Position numbers and translations under genes: made by a program. Below, piece by piece: positions 7,516-16,570 of a DNA stretch of 64,000 bases. The notes under the pieces are model-generated. The model ran no database searches. It was not told where the DNA came from and saw nothing but the letters and a program-made list of their open reading frames with translations. Every line of letters begins with the position of its first letter. The first letter of the stretch is position 1. Origin of the DNA: Eisenbergiella tayi (GTDB taxonomy: Bacteria > Bacillota > Clostridia > Lachnospirales > Lachnospiraceae); contig NZ_MPDJ01000001.1 in assembly GCF_001881565.1 (NCBI RefSeq), forward strand, positions 313,966 through 377,965, read 5' to 3'.

Positions 7516-8307
7516 TTATACGCCGTATTTCACCATGCCGTCATAGCTTCTCTGTGCACAGCCGTAAGGCTCCAGATCATAGCAGGAATCCTGCTCAACA
7601 ACCGCATATTCCACGCCTGTTTCCTTACATGCCGCCACTACGGAAGGCCAGTCGATATTTCCCTGTCCCACCTCGGCAAAACGCTTGTTTACCTGTTCGC
7701 AGCTTTCAATACCGGGCTCGATGGCATAATCCTTGAAATGTATGATTTTCATTCTGCCTTCCACCTTACGGATCCAGTCGGCGAGAACCACGCCGCCGCA
7801 GGACATCCAGTGTGTATCAAGAATGAAATTAATAACTTCCGGATCGGTCTCGCGGATCAGGATATCCAGGCCGATTAAGCCATCCCCGAAGGATGCGAAT
7901 TCCAGGGCATGAGGATGATACAGGAGCTTCTTGCCCGCTTTTTTCACTTCAGCGCCTACGGCATTCAGCTTCTTCGCATATTCCTTATAGCCTTCCACAC
8001 TCTTTCTGTTTTCCACAGGAAGGGTATCGATGTCGATATAGTCTGTTTCAAATAAATCAGACAGCTTTATCGCATCCTGGATTGCCTGGGGATTCTCGGA
8101 CATTGCCTGGAATTTTGCACCCACGCAGAGATACTTCAGGCCATGCTTGTCAAGAAGAGCCTTATATTCTTCCGGTGTTACATAATCGGGAATGATATAT
8201 TGAATCGCCTCATACCCCATTTCCTTTACTCTGCCGAGAACTTCGTCCAGTTTTTCTTTATCCCCAAGATATTTCTGAAGAATTCCGATGATGATACCTT
8301 TTTTCAT
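7516..8307 (-). CDS. Sugar phosphate isomerase/epimerase-like TIM barrel protein
   Basis: A 263-residue TIM barrel of the xylose isomerase-like family. Segments at expected metal positions are LLYHPHALEF, INFILDTHWM, IIHFKDYAI and the C-terminal AVVEQDSC. It resembles the 278-1096 protein in its GQGNIDWPSV / GLGLQDIPSV and VVEQD stretches, so the two may be related enzymes in different modules. The ATG at 8307 has AAGGAGAG upstream. It is paired with the oxidoreductase at 6274-7425. Confidence 0.87.
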   Translation of the reverse strand: MKKGIIIGILQKYLGDKEKLDEVLGRVKEMGYEAIQYIIPDYVTPEEYKALLDKHGLKYLCVGAKFQAMSENPQAIQDAIKLSDLFETDYIDIDTLPVENRKSVEGYKEYAKKLNAVGAEVKKAGKKLLYHPHALEFASFGDGLIGLDILIRETDPEVINFILDTHWMSCGGVVLADWIRKVEGRMKIIHFKDYAIEPGIESCEQVNKRFAEVGQGNIDWPSVVAACKETGVEYAVVEQDSCYDLEPYGCAQRSYDGMVKYGV

Positions 8308-8339
8308 AGTGTCTCTCCTTCCGCCGTTTCCGGCTCATC

Positions 8340-8364
8340 GGGGAGCCCGCCGGGCGGGCCCCCG
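8340..8364 (-). other. GC-rich intergenic hairpin downstream of the solute-binding protein gene
   Basis: GGGGAGCCCGCC at 8340-8351 folds directly onto GGGCGGGCCCCC at 8352-8363 with one wobble-type mismatch, in the gap between the lipoprotein gene and the TIM-barrel gene. There is no U-run on the minus strand. It could protect the upstream lipoprotein mRNA from 3' decay. Confidence 0.65.
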
Positions 8365-8397
8365 CAAATCAATTGCCTGTTTTCATTGACACCGCGC

Positions 8398-10191
8398 TTA
8401 ATTTCCTGCCAGTGCCTCCTCGGTTGCTTTCTGGATAACCTTCAGGTTCTCCAGATCATAAGCGAGTACTTCATCATAACCGAAGCCTTTGATCTTATCC
8501 TTCATTTCCTGCCACAGAGACTTGAATGTATTCTCATCCTCTGCGTAAACCATCTTCCAGGAATACTCTTTGATAACCTCACCGCACTGGGAACGTTTGG
8601 TTTTGATATCGCCGCTGTCCTGAGGCTTCCGGTAAGCAATACCGGGCATGGGATCAAGCATATTTTTCTCTGCCACATAATCAAGAGGCCACTCAGCTCC
8701 AAAGGTTTCCGTCCACTGATCGTCAATCTTTGTTCTGTTTTCTTCCATGGTTGTAGACCACATGGAGGGATCATAAGGCTCATTGTATGTAGGGTTGGTA
8801 TCCATCTTATATACTACGGAAGATACGATACGGTTTGCGCCGTCAGAGAAGTTTCCGCCGCCCCACTCTTCGGGTACGGGTATATTCTGAGGATCTCCGC
8901 CCTGCATTGCTTCCTTGCCGTACTCGGTCAGATAAGGCTTTCCGTCCTTTTCTTCCCAGGTAAGCCCTTCCGGTCCTGCAAAGGTGAGCATCATGGCTTC
9001 TTCGGAATTAAGCCACTCAAAGAACTCAAATACTCTTTCCGGATCCTTTACCGTAGAGCCCATAGCCATGGTACCGCCCTGTCCGTGAACGGAATGTCCC
9101 AGAGGTGCATAATCCATATCTCCAACGGGTACAAATACCTGGCCTTTGCCTTCCGCCACATTCTCAGGAGTATTGTACTGATAAATAGGGAACGGAGAGT
9201 TGAAAGCCGCGCCGTCGGCAACCTTTGCGTTCAAATCATCAAAATTCTGTGTGCTGGAATCCGGGTCAAGCATTCCCATCTGGTTTGCCTTATAGTACAT
9301 TTCCAGAGTCTTGTAATAAATGCCGTTGTCATCTGCAATATCAAAATAATCTTTTCCGTTTGCCTTATAGAATACATATCCTGTCGTTCCGCCATAACCA
9401 TACATGATGGCATACTTGTTTGCACAGGTCATGGAATCGCCGTCCCAATCCGGGAACAGTGAGAACGCATATGCCGGTTTTCCGGAATCGCTGGTAGGAT
9501 GATTATCCTGCATCTGCTTGCAGACCGTCAGAATGTCGTCCATATTCTTGATTTCCGGGCAGCCCAGTTCATAGTAATAATCCCATCTGGTATAAAAACC
9601 ATTTTCAGGAGCACCGTTACGTACCTGAGCGGCTTCCGTATTCTTTGCCACACCCGAAGCATTGGTGGGATAAGCATAGATTCTGTCATCCGTACCGAAG
9701 TAATCGGACAAGCCCAGTGCGCCTGCTTCAAAAGGCTTTAATATCGCACTGTCTTTCACCAGATCCGTCATATCATAAATCAGTCCTGCTTCCACGCAGT
9801 CCTTCATTTTCTCAGAACCCAGGCAGACAATGTCTCCCAGCTCTCCGGCTGCCGAACGTGTCTGATAAATGGACTGTCCTGAAATATTGGGTGCAATGAT
9901 GTTCAGCTCGATATTGAACTTATCCTTGATTATCTTTGCAAACCATCCGCTCTGAAGGCCCTGGTAATTTGCATTTTCTGCAAATACGTCAATCGTCAGC
10001 GTATCCGCATAAGCCGAACCTGTGTTTTCTTCTCCCTCCGCCGCTGCGGTGCCGGCTGCCTCATCTGTGCCGGCCGCCGTGTTTTCCTGTGCGGGCTGTG
10101 AGGCTGTTCCCTTTGAACCACAGCCTGCCACGGATGCTGCCATCACTGCTGAAAGTAATAATGCCAATACTTTTTTACTTCTTTTTCTCAT
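8398..10191 (-). CDS. Extracellular sugar-binding lipoprotein of ABC importer 1
   Basis: A 597-residue solute-binding protein, large for its class and of the LplA type that partners LplB/LplC permeases. The N-terminus has a lipoprotein signal (MRKRSKKVLALLLSA, lipobox VAGC, lipidated Cys24), then a Ser/Ala/Glu-rich linker, placing it on the outer face of the membrane. The ATG at 10191 has AAAGGAG upstream. Two permease genes lie immediately upstream (10334-12190), completing importer 1 apart from the ATPase. The ligand is unknown; context suggests an oligosaccharide or glycoside. Confidence 0.9.
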   Translation of the reverse strand: MRKRSKKVLALLLSAVMAASVAGCGSKGTASQPAQENTAAGTDEAAGTAAAEGEENTGSAYADTLTIDVFAENANYQGLQSGWFAKIIKDKFNIELNIIAPNISGQSIYQTRSAAGELGDIVCLGSEKMKDCVEAGLIYDMTDLVKDSAILKPFEAGALGLSDYFGTDDRIYAYPTNASGVAKNTEAAQVRNGAPENGFYTRWDYYYELGCPEIKNMDDILTVCKQMQDNHPTSDSGKPAYAFSLFPDWDGDSMTCANKYAIMYGYGGTTGYVFYKANGKDYFDIADDNGIYYKTLEMYYKANQMGMLDPDSSTQNFDDLNAKVADGAAFNSPFPIYQYNTPENVAEGKGQVFVPVGDMDYAPLGHSVHGQGGTMAMGSTVKDPERVFEFFEWLNSEEAMMLTFAGPEGLTWEEKDGKPYLTEYGKEAMQGGDPQNIPVPEEWGGGNFSDGANRIVSSVVYKMDTNPTYNEPYDPSMWSTTMEENRTKIDDQWTETFGAEWPLDYVAEKNMLDPMPGIAYRKPQDSGDIKTKRSQCGEVIKEYSWKMVYAEDENTFKSLWQEMKDKIKGFGYDEVLAYDLENLKVIQKATEEALAGN

Positions 10192-10333
10192 ACTCTTCTC
10201 CTTTTTTATCTGTTTTTACATTTCTTTGATTGCCTGTTTTCCCCAAAACGGCAGTCATACTCTTTTTCTCTGCTCCTTTCCCCCTTTCATAATCTAACCT
10301 GTCTCACTGCCTCTGCCAACATTTTGAACAAAC

Positions 10334-11233
10334 TCATCCTTTCACGGAACCAATCATGATTCCTTTGACAAAATACTTCTGGAAGAAAGGATATACCAGC
10401 AGAATCGGAAGGATAACAACAACGGAAACCGTCATCCTTATGGAAGTAGGCGTCTGCATCGTAGCCAGCGAAGAGGTGCTTATCACCGTTCCGTTTTTGA
10501 TCATGGCTGCGAGAGAGCTCGCCTGATTGATATACTGATACAGTAAAAACTGCAGGGTGTACAGCGCCGGTTTTGTCATGAGAATCAGGGTATCCTGGAA
10601 GGAATTCCACTGTCCTACCGCAGCGAATATGGCTATTGTCGCCATAATCGGCTTGGCAAGAGGAAGCATGATTTTCATAAAAACCTTCATGACGCTGGCA
10701 CCGTCTATTTCCGCCGCTTCCTGCAGGGCCGGTGAAATGGATTCCATATAGGTTTTCACCAGTATGATATTAAACGGCTGCACGATAGCGGGCAGTATAT
10801 ATGCAAGGAAATTATTGGTCAGGTGGAGGTTCCTCATGGTGATATACCAGGGAATCAGCCCTGCGTTAAAATACATGGTAATGATAGTGAAACGGTACCA
10901 GAATTTTCTGGCCCACATTTTCTGCTGGGTAAACATAAATCCCAGATAAGCGGCTCCCAAAACCGCTCCGATGGTTCCGAGTACGGTTCTTCCCAGGGAG
11001 ACTAAAGCCGCGCTCGCCAGGTCGGGAATTTTGAAAACATCTATGTAATTCTGGAAATGAATTCCCTTCGGCAGGAACATAATCTGTCCGTTGGCGCTGA
11101 TATCATTGGCGCTTATCGTATTGATAATCAGGTAATAAAAGGGATAGATGCATATTAGGGTGAACAGGGTGAAGAACAATCCCAGGAAAATATTGAATAT
11201 CCAGTCACCTAAGGATGTTTTTTTCTTTTTCAT
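10334..11233 (-). CDS. ABC transporter permease, carbohydrate type (LplC/YtcP-like)
   Basis: A 299-residue inner-membrane permease with about six hydrophobic segments and the cytoplasmic EAA loop (EAAEIDGASVMKVFMKIMLPL), which docks the ATPase. It ends in VKGIMIGSVKG, typical of the YtcP/LplC branch. ATG 11233 is preferred over an in-frame GTG at 11242 because AGGAGG lies eight bases before the ATG. It forms importer 1 with the next permease (11249) and the lipoprotein at 8398. A 142-base gap follows, containing a small hairpin near 10230-10251. Confidence 0.9.
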   Translation of the reverse strand: MKKKKTSLGDWIFNIFLGLFFTLFTLICIYPFYYLIINTISANDISANGQIMFLPKGIHFQNYIDVFKIPDLASAALVSLGRTVLGTIGAVLGAAYLGFMFTQQKMWARKFWYRFTIITMYFNAGLIPWYITMRNLHLTNNFLAYILPAIVQPFNIILVKTYMESISPALQEAAEIDGASVMKVFMKIMLPLAKPIMATIAIFAAVGQWNSFQDTLILMTKPALYTLQFLLYQYINQASSLAAMIKNGTVISTSSLATMQTPTSIRMTVSVVVILPILLVYPFFQKYFVKGIMIGSVKG

Positions 11234-11248
11234 CTGCCGCACCTCCTT

Positions 11249-12190
11249 TTATACGATGGATTCGCCGCGCAGCACCTTGGAGATGCCGTTGACGGTGAAT
11301 AATAACGTTACGCTGACAATACTCTTAAGCATACTGATAGCCGTTGCCAGGGAGTAATTTCCTGCTTTGATACCCAGGTTATATACATACAGGTCGAGTA
11401 CCTGGATTTTGCTTGTATTAAATGCATTCTGGAAAACAAAATACTGATCCATACCGTTGTTCAGGAAGTTGGCTACATTCATGATCAGCAGTACGAAGAA
11501 GGTGGGAAGAAGGCTCGGCACGGTTATGTGCCAGATAAGCCGGAATCTTCCGGCGCCGTCAACCCGGGCTGCTTCATACAGCTCCTGGTCGATGCCCGAT
11601 ATGGCTGCCAGATACATGATTGCGCCCCAGCCAAGTCCCTTCCACTGTCCCCACAGCCACATGCTCAGCCATGTGTGGGTATTGTCCTGCAGAAACTGCA
11701 CAGGCTTTGACAGAATTCCCAGCTGCTGAAGGAAGGTGTTCATCATGCCGCTGGTTGAAAACAGGGAAAAAGCCATGGAGTAAACCAGAACCCAGCTGAT
11801 GAAATTGGGAATTGTGGTAAGTGTCTGCACTGCTTTCTTAAAGTGTCTGTTTCTGATTTCCGACAGCAGGATGGCAAAAGCCATCGGCATCCAGGAGGTC
11901 AGCAGTCCCAAACCGCTCATCACAAAGGTATTCCGCAGCACTTCCCACAGCTGCAAACGCTTTTCCGGTGTGCTGACCATGCTGCGGAACCAGTCGATTC
12001 CTACGAAAGCACAGTCCGACAGGCTTTTGGGCGGCCTGTAATCAAAGAACGAATATACCCATCCGTAAAGCGGAAGGTAACTGAACAAAAACAATAGTAT
12101 AAGAAACGGAAATACCATAAAAAACAACTGATACTTTTTCGAGCTGCGGTTTTTTCCTGCCGTCCCTGTTTTTACTTTCACCCCATGCAA
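11249..12190 (-). CDS. ABC transporter permease, carbohydrate type (LplB-like)
   Basis: A 313-residue permease with six predicted membrane helices and an EAA-type loop (YEAARVDGAGRFRLIWHITVP). The YLPLYGWVYSFFDYRP stretch is characteristic of the LplB branch. The start is taken as TTG at 12190, seven bases after GGGGG and two bases after the stop of the aldose epimerase gene; a GTG nine bases further in is the alternative. It heterodimerises with the 10334 permease. No ATP-binding subunit is encoded nearby. Confidence 0.88.
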   Translation of the reverse strand: MHGVKVKTGTAGKNRSSKKYQLFFMVFPFLILLFLFSYLPLYGWVYSFFDYRPPKSLSDCAFVGIDWFRSMVSTPEKRLQLWEVLRNTFVMSGLGLLTSWMPMAFAILLSEIRNRHFKKAVQTLTTIPNFISWVLVYSMAFSLFSTSGMMNTFLQQLGILSKPVQFLQDNTHTWLSMWLWGQWKGLGWGAIMYLAAISGIDQELYEAARVDGAGRFRLIWHITVPSLLPTFFVLLIMNVANFLNNGMDQYFVFQNAFNTSKIQVLDLYVYNLGIKAGNYSLATAISMLKSIVSVTLLFTVNGISKVLRGESIV

Positions 12191-12192
12191 AC

Positions 12193-13266
12193 CTATTCCC
12201 CCTTTTCCTTATCACGGCAGATACCGAACCGGTATACCGTCTTCTGTTCATATGTATCATTGGCCGGCAGCACCGGCGTTGGAAAGTGCGTCACTTCCAT
12301 GGAATTGGGAAAGCACTGTGCTTCCAGACAGAAAGCATCTCTCTTTCCGTATTCCCGTCCGCCCTTACCTGTACACGGCTTCATCAGGTTTCCGCTGTAG
12401 AACTGAATACCGGGCTGGTCCGTAAACACCGTCATTGTCCTGCCGCTTTCCGGCTCAACCACCTCCGCCGCTTTGGAAAGGCTTCCGCGCTCTTCCTTCT
12501 GCAGGATAAAGTTGTGATCATAGCCTTCCGCCAGCCGCAGCTGTTCGTCTGTTTTATCTATCTGCTCACCGATGGGATGCAGTCCGGTAAAATCCATTAC
12601 CGTCCCTTTCACGGGAAGAATGCTGCCATCCGGCACCATATCCGCATTTACCGGCGTGAAGAAGGATGAATACAGCTTCAGTTTATGTCCCAGGATACTG
12701 CCATTCCCATGTCCCTTCAGATTATAAAAAGCATGGTTTGTGAGGTTTATGATTGTATCCTTATCCGATACGGCACGATAAGTAATTTCCACCTCATTTT
12801 CATCCGTAAAACGGTAGCAGACCGTTACATCCATTTTCCCGGGGTATCCTTCTTCTCCATCCGCACTCTCATAGGTAAAACGGATACTGTCCTCTCCGGT
12901 AATGTCTGCTTTCCAGATTTTATCGTCAAAACCGCTTTTTCCGCCGTGGAGACTGTTGGTCCCTTTATTGGCATAAAGCTTATATACACTTCCGTTCAGA
13001 CGGAAGGATGCGCCTGCAAGCCGGTTGGCGTATCTGCCCACCGTGGTTCCGAAGTAGCGGCCCTTCTGTGTGAATTCCTCTGCGGTGTCAAAGCCCAGCA
13101 CCACGTCTTCCATCCTGCCGTCTCTGTCCGGTACGCAGATTCCGGTAATCCTTGCTCCGAAATCGGTGAGCGACAGCTGTGCCCCGGCCCCGTTTGTGAT
13201 TGTCCAGCACAGGGCTTTTCTTCCGTCCCATGTATTTCCGAAGCTTTTAATTTCTATTCCTTTCAT
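12193..13266 (-). CDS. galM: Aldose 1-epimerase (mutarotase)
   Basis: A 357-residue GalM-type enzyme that interconverts alpha and beta anomers of aldoses in the cytoplasm. Recognisable segments are GRYANRLAGASF, SLHGGKSGFDDKIW, the catalytic His in LTNHAFYNLKGHG and the catalytic Glu in FCLEAQCFPNS. The length fits the family. ATG at 13266 follows GGAAGGACGGC. It lies between the isomerase gene at 13279 and the permeases, consistent with supplying the right anomer to sugar isomerisation. Confidence 0.92.
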   Translation of the reverse strand: MKGIEIKSFGNTWDGRKALCWTITNGAGAQLSLTDFGARITGICVPDRDGRMEDVVLGFDTAEEFTQKGRYFGTTVGRYANRLAGASFRLNGSVYKLYANKGTNSLHGGKSGFDDKIWKADITGEDSIRFTYESADGEEGYPGKMDVTVCYRFTDENEVEITYRAVSDKDTIINLTNHAFYNLKGHGNGSILGHKLKLYSSFFTPVNADMVPDGSILPVKGTVMDFTGLHPIGEQIDKTDEQLRLAEGYDHNFILQKEERGSLSKAAEVVEPESGRTMTVFTDQPGIQFYSGNLMKPCTGKGGREYGKRDAFCLEAQCFPNSMEVTHFPTPVLPANDTYEQKTVYRFGICRDKEKGE

Positions 13267-13278
13267 ATGCCGTCCTTC

Positions 13279-14727
13279 CTATTTCCACCGTTCATTCAGC
13301 GCCTCCTGTGCGGGATATACCGGATCCGGCTCCACCCCCTTCAGATACTTCACCGCTTCCTGGAATACATGTGCATAGCTGCCGTAAACGCCTGTACAAT
13401 GATGAATATAAGGGCCGCATACAAACTTTCTTTCCCAGGCCGGCCAGTCGTTGAATTTGGCCCATACATAAGTGCCCTTGCTGTAAGGCCCCTGTGTAGT
13501 CTTACCTTCTCCGAAGAGCAGCTTGTAATCTCCCTTCAGCGAGTCAAACCGCAGCAATGTGATATCACCCTGCTTCAGTTCAAACTGCCCGGCTCCCTTA
13601 TAACCTTTCCCCTGATGGCAGCCTATTGTCACACCCTTTTCATTTGCCAGTCCGGGCGGGAATACGCCGCAGTGCCATAACAGCTCCGCATTATCGTCGG
13701 TGGGATGCCGGCCGGTGAGATCCGCAAAGAACGGAGGCTCGGAAGCGCCGTTTGCTCCCAGGGCCATAATGGCCGTCAGCGCGCCGTGAATATCATTTTC
13801 ACAAGCGATGGGGAAACCGTCATCTGTACTGTCTCCCATCAGATAGCAGGGGGCGATTCCTGAAATATCCGTGAAAGGCGCCCAGCACTGTGTTGCCGCA
13901 GCCCTCAGGTTTTCTTCCTCCGCCCAGTTAAAAACTGCAAGCTTCATGGCGCAGATGCTTTCCAGCGCTTCTCTGCCGACGCATTCCGCTTTCACCTTGC
14001 TCATGATGTGATCCAGTTCTTCTTCAAAATCTGTACCCTTTTTCTGAAGGATATCCTGATAGCGTTTCTGCATTTCCACCAGGGTAATGGGCATTACCTC
14101 CACTCCGAATCGCTCCAGAAGCTCGGCTTCGTTGCATTTAACCGACCAGAAGGCGGCGGGCCTCACGCTGATCTGTCCGATCCTGGGCGCGTTGAATGCC
14201 TTTGCCACACCTGCTGCCGCCAGGAAATTACGGATACCGTTCTCGAATTTCACATCCTCCGTATAGCAATTGGTCAGATAAGTAAACGGGATGTCAAATC
14301 TGGACAGCACCTTACTGCTGGCGAACACCCCGCACTGGGCGTCACGGAAACGGTAGCCCTCCGGCTCCGGCGCATCATCACGCACGGCCCACAGCAGCAC
14401 CGGCTTCCTTACCATGGAAGCAAGACGCGCCACCGCCTCTTCACAGCCGAAGTTCACATGAGCGATGAAAATAGCGTCCACCTTCTGCTGATTGAGGTAC
14501 TCCGCCACTTTCTCGGCATCCCTGCTTCGGTAAAGCAGGCCTTCCTCATTCAAAAAGTCAATGTTTACATAATCCACCTGCATGGCTGTCAGGCGTTCTT
14601 CCACTTTTTTCTTTGTCTCCGCAGCTTTGTCCAGACGGAAGGCCGTTTCACTGAAGGTTTCCCGCCTCGTCGGCACAAAGCCGATTTTCACCCGGTATTT
14701 ATCCCGGTATTTCTCCCTGATTCCCAT
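13279..14727 (-). CDS. L-fucose/L-arabinose isomerase family protein
   Basis: A 482-residue protein resembling FucI/AraA-type ketol isomerases: an N-terminal Rossmann-like half (VKIGFVPTRRETF, AIFIAHVNFGCEEA), a central region (AFWSVKCNEAELLERFGV) and a C-terminal half with a metal-type His in GVFPPGL/HHCTGVYG surroundings. Family enzymes interconvert an aldose and its ketose with Mn2+. ATG at 14727 has AGAGGTG upstream. With the neighbouring aldolase and PfkB kinase it would form an isomerase-kinase-aldolase route. The substrate sugar cannot be named, and subfamily placement is approximate. Confidence 0.82.
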   Translation of the reverse strand: MGIREKYRDKYRVKIGFVPTRRETFSETAFRLDKAAETKKKVEERLTAMQVDYVNIDFLNEEGLLYRSRDAEKVAEYLNQQKVDAIFIAHVNFGCEEAVARLASMVRKPVLLWAVRDDAPEPEGYRFRDAQCGVFASSKVLSRFDIPFTYLTNCYTEDVKFENGIRNFLAAAGVAKAFNAPRIGQISVRPAAFWSVKCNEAELLERFGVEVMPITLVEMQKRYQDILQKKGTDFEEELDHIMSKVKAECVGREALESICAMKLAVFNWAEEENLRAAATQCWAPFTDISGIAPCYLMGDSTDDGFPIACENDIHGALTAIMALGANGASEPPFFADLTGRHPTDDNAELLWHCGVFPPGLANEKGVTIGCHQGKGYKGAGQFELKQGDITLLRFDSLKGDYKLLFGEGKTTQGPYSKGTYVWAKFNDWPAWERKFVCGPYIHHCTGVYGSYAHVFQEAVKYLKGVEPDPVYPAQEALNERWK

Positions 14728-14777
14728 ATCTGCACCTCTGCTTTTTTTTAAAGCCGTTCCGGCTTCTCTCTGTTTTT

Positions 14778-15659
14778 TTATGCCCTGTGGCTGCTCAAAA
14801 GGTAATCCCGCATTTTTTCTTCCACGACACGGGTAACCGCCTCATGCGCTTTGTCCAGCTGTTCCGAAGGAAGCTTCAGCACGGCCTCGTTGGTAATGGA
14901 ACTGTCCAGACCCAGCGCGCTTAAGAATGCTGCTTCCAGATCCGTGGCCACGTTGATCTTGCTCACTCCGCCGCCTTCCAATGAAATGGCCGCCTTTATA
15001 AGATGGGACGGCACCCCGGACGCTCCGTGCAGTACCAGCGGCACAGATACCTGTTCCCTGATTTCCCGTATCCTCTCCAGCTCGATATGAGGCTTTCTCG
15101 TCCCGTAAGCCCCGTGTACGGTTCCCACGGATACGGCCAGGAAATCAACGGCTGTCTCCTTTGCGAAATAACCGGCTTCCTGAGGATCGGTATACAGCTG
15201 TGTGGTTGAATCCGTTTCTATCAAATCATTCGCCGATATTTTTCCGATTTCCGCTTCCACTTCCACGCCTTTGGCATGTGCCATGGCAACCACTTTCTTC
15301 ACGATTTCCATGTTCTTTTCCAGAGGCTGCTCTGAGGCATCTATCATAACGCTGTCAAATCCCGCATCTATCGCCGCCTGTATGATATCCAGATCCTTGG
15401 TGTGATCCAGATGAAGCGCGGCCGGAACACGGATATCCATTTCCCTGATACACCGCCTGTATTCATCTGCGAATTGTCCGCAGGTGGAACCGTAACGCTT
15501 CATTTCCTTCTGAGATACCTGAACGATAACCGGCGAGCTTTGCCGCACCGCAGCTTCCAGTACCGGCCCTATGTTGGTCAGATATCTGGCGGAAAAGGAT
15601 CCTACCGCATATCCCTCTTCCAGAGCCTTCTGAAGCATTTTCTTAACTCCTGTTCCCAT
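14778..15659 (-). CDS. Class II fructose/tagatose-bisphosphate aldolase family protein
   Basis: A 293-residue Zn-dependent aldolase. Hallmarks are HLDHTKD (catalytic Asp and zinc His), EVEAEIGKI, TVHGAYG (zinc His), LVLHGASGVP (zinc His) and KINVATD near the C-terminus. ATG 15659 is chosen over an upstream in-frame ATG at 15710 because GGGAGG precedes it and the protein then begins in the family manner (GVKKMLQKALEEGYAVG). It probably cleaves a ketose phosphate or bisphosphate made by the nearby isomerase and kinase into triose units. Stereospecificity is not readable. Confidence 0.9.
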   Translation of the reverse strand: MGTGVKKMLQKALEEGYAVGSFSARYLTNIGPVLEAAVRQSSPVIVQVSQKEMKRYGSTCGQFADEYRRCIREMDIRVPAALHLDHTKDLDIIQAAIDAGFDSVMIDASEQPLEKNMEIVKKVVAMAHAKGVEVEAEIGKISANDLIETDSTTQLYTDPQEAGYFAKETAVDFLAVSVGTVHGAYGTRKPHIELERIREIREQVSVPLVLHGASGVPSHLIKAAISLEGGGVSKINVATDLEAAFLSALGLDSSITNEAVLKLPSEQLDKAHEAVTRVVEEKMRDYLLSSHRA

Positions 15660-15676
15660 ACTGCAATTCCTCCCGT

Positions 15677-16549
15677 TTATCTCCTGCCTGTGGAAATGAT
15701 TCCTGAGCATCTGTTAAAAGCATCCTTGACCTCTGCCATACTCTTTTCTATATCCTGTACGGCAAACCGGTCCGTAGAGGGTACCATGGGTTCACACATC
15801 ACAGGCCCTTCATAGCCATTCTTTTCAAAAAGCTGATAAATCCTTGCCGCATCGATAATACCGGTGGTCATCGGCATGGCCCGTACCTGATCTTCCTGTT
15901 CATCCCTGCTTTTTCCCGCTACACCGTCATTCAGGTGGAAATTCACCATGCGGTGACAGTTCTGGGCTGCGAAGTATAAATCATCCAGCCTTCCGCTTCC
16001 GCAGTACCAGTGATAGGTGTCAAATAAGAAACCAGTTTTTCCTCCGGCCGCATCCGCGATGGACAGGACGCCGCTGATGGTATGTACAAACGGATGGGGA
16101 TGTCTTACGCGAAGCTCCTTCGGCCCCAGGAATTCAAAGCCATATTGGATTCCGTGATTGACAAAAACCTCCTGCAGCTTCTCCAGACGCTTCACATGCC
16201 ATTCAAAATTTTCGTCGAATTCCCTGGAGCTGCTGGGCCAGATATGGTTATAGGCATATTTCACGCCGATTTTTTCTCCCAGCTGCGCCCAGCGCTTCTG
16301 GATTTCCAGCGCTTCTTCAAATTTCTTCTCATCGATGGTTTCATCAAAGAAATCAACGGGTGTGGGAAGAAGTCCCCATTTCAAACCGTTTTCCTTCATC
16401 GCCGCCTGGGCGGAATCCGCCTTTTTCTCGTCCCCTAAAATCGCCTCCGGAACATCCAGGCCGTCAAATCCGTATTCTCTGGCAAGCGGCGCCAGTTCTT
16501 CCACAGTCCCCGGAATTTTCAGCAGTCGTACATCTAATACCTGATACAT
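15677..16549 (-). CDS. Sugar phosphate isomerase/epimerase-like TIM barrel protein
   Basis: A 290-residue TIM barrel of the xylose isomerase-like family. Segments include YGFEFLGPKE, GFLFDTYHWY and NFHLNDG, which carry the Glu, Asp and His expected at the metal site. ATG at 16549 follows GGAGGATTGAACA. Unlike the three TIM/Gfo pairs it sits next to another TIM barrel (16571) and the aldolase, so it may act on a pathway intermediate rather than in an oxidoreductase pair. Confidence 0.85.
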   Translation of the reverse strand: MYQVLDVRLLKIPGTVEELAPLAREYGFDGLDVPEAILGDEKKADSAQAAMKENGLKWGLLPTPVDFFDETIDEKKFEEALEIQKRWAQLGEKIGVKYAYNHIWPSSSREFDENFEWHVKRLEKLQEVFVNHGIQYGFEFLGPKELRVRHPHPFVHTISGVLSIADAAGGKTGFLFDTYHWYCGSGRLDDLYFAAQNCHRMVNFHLNDGVAGKSRDEQEDQVRAMPMTTGIIDAARIYQLFEKNGYEGPVMCEPMVPSTDRFAVQDIEKSMAEVKDAFNRCSGIISTGRR

Positions 16550-16570
16550 TGTTCAATCCTCCTACTCCTC

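Noticed and set aside
6592..7878. 428-codon plus-strand frame
   Set aside because: It is antisense to two well-supported genes (Gfo/Idh/MocA and TIM barrel) and lacks any recognisable motif.
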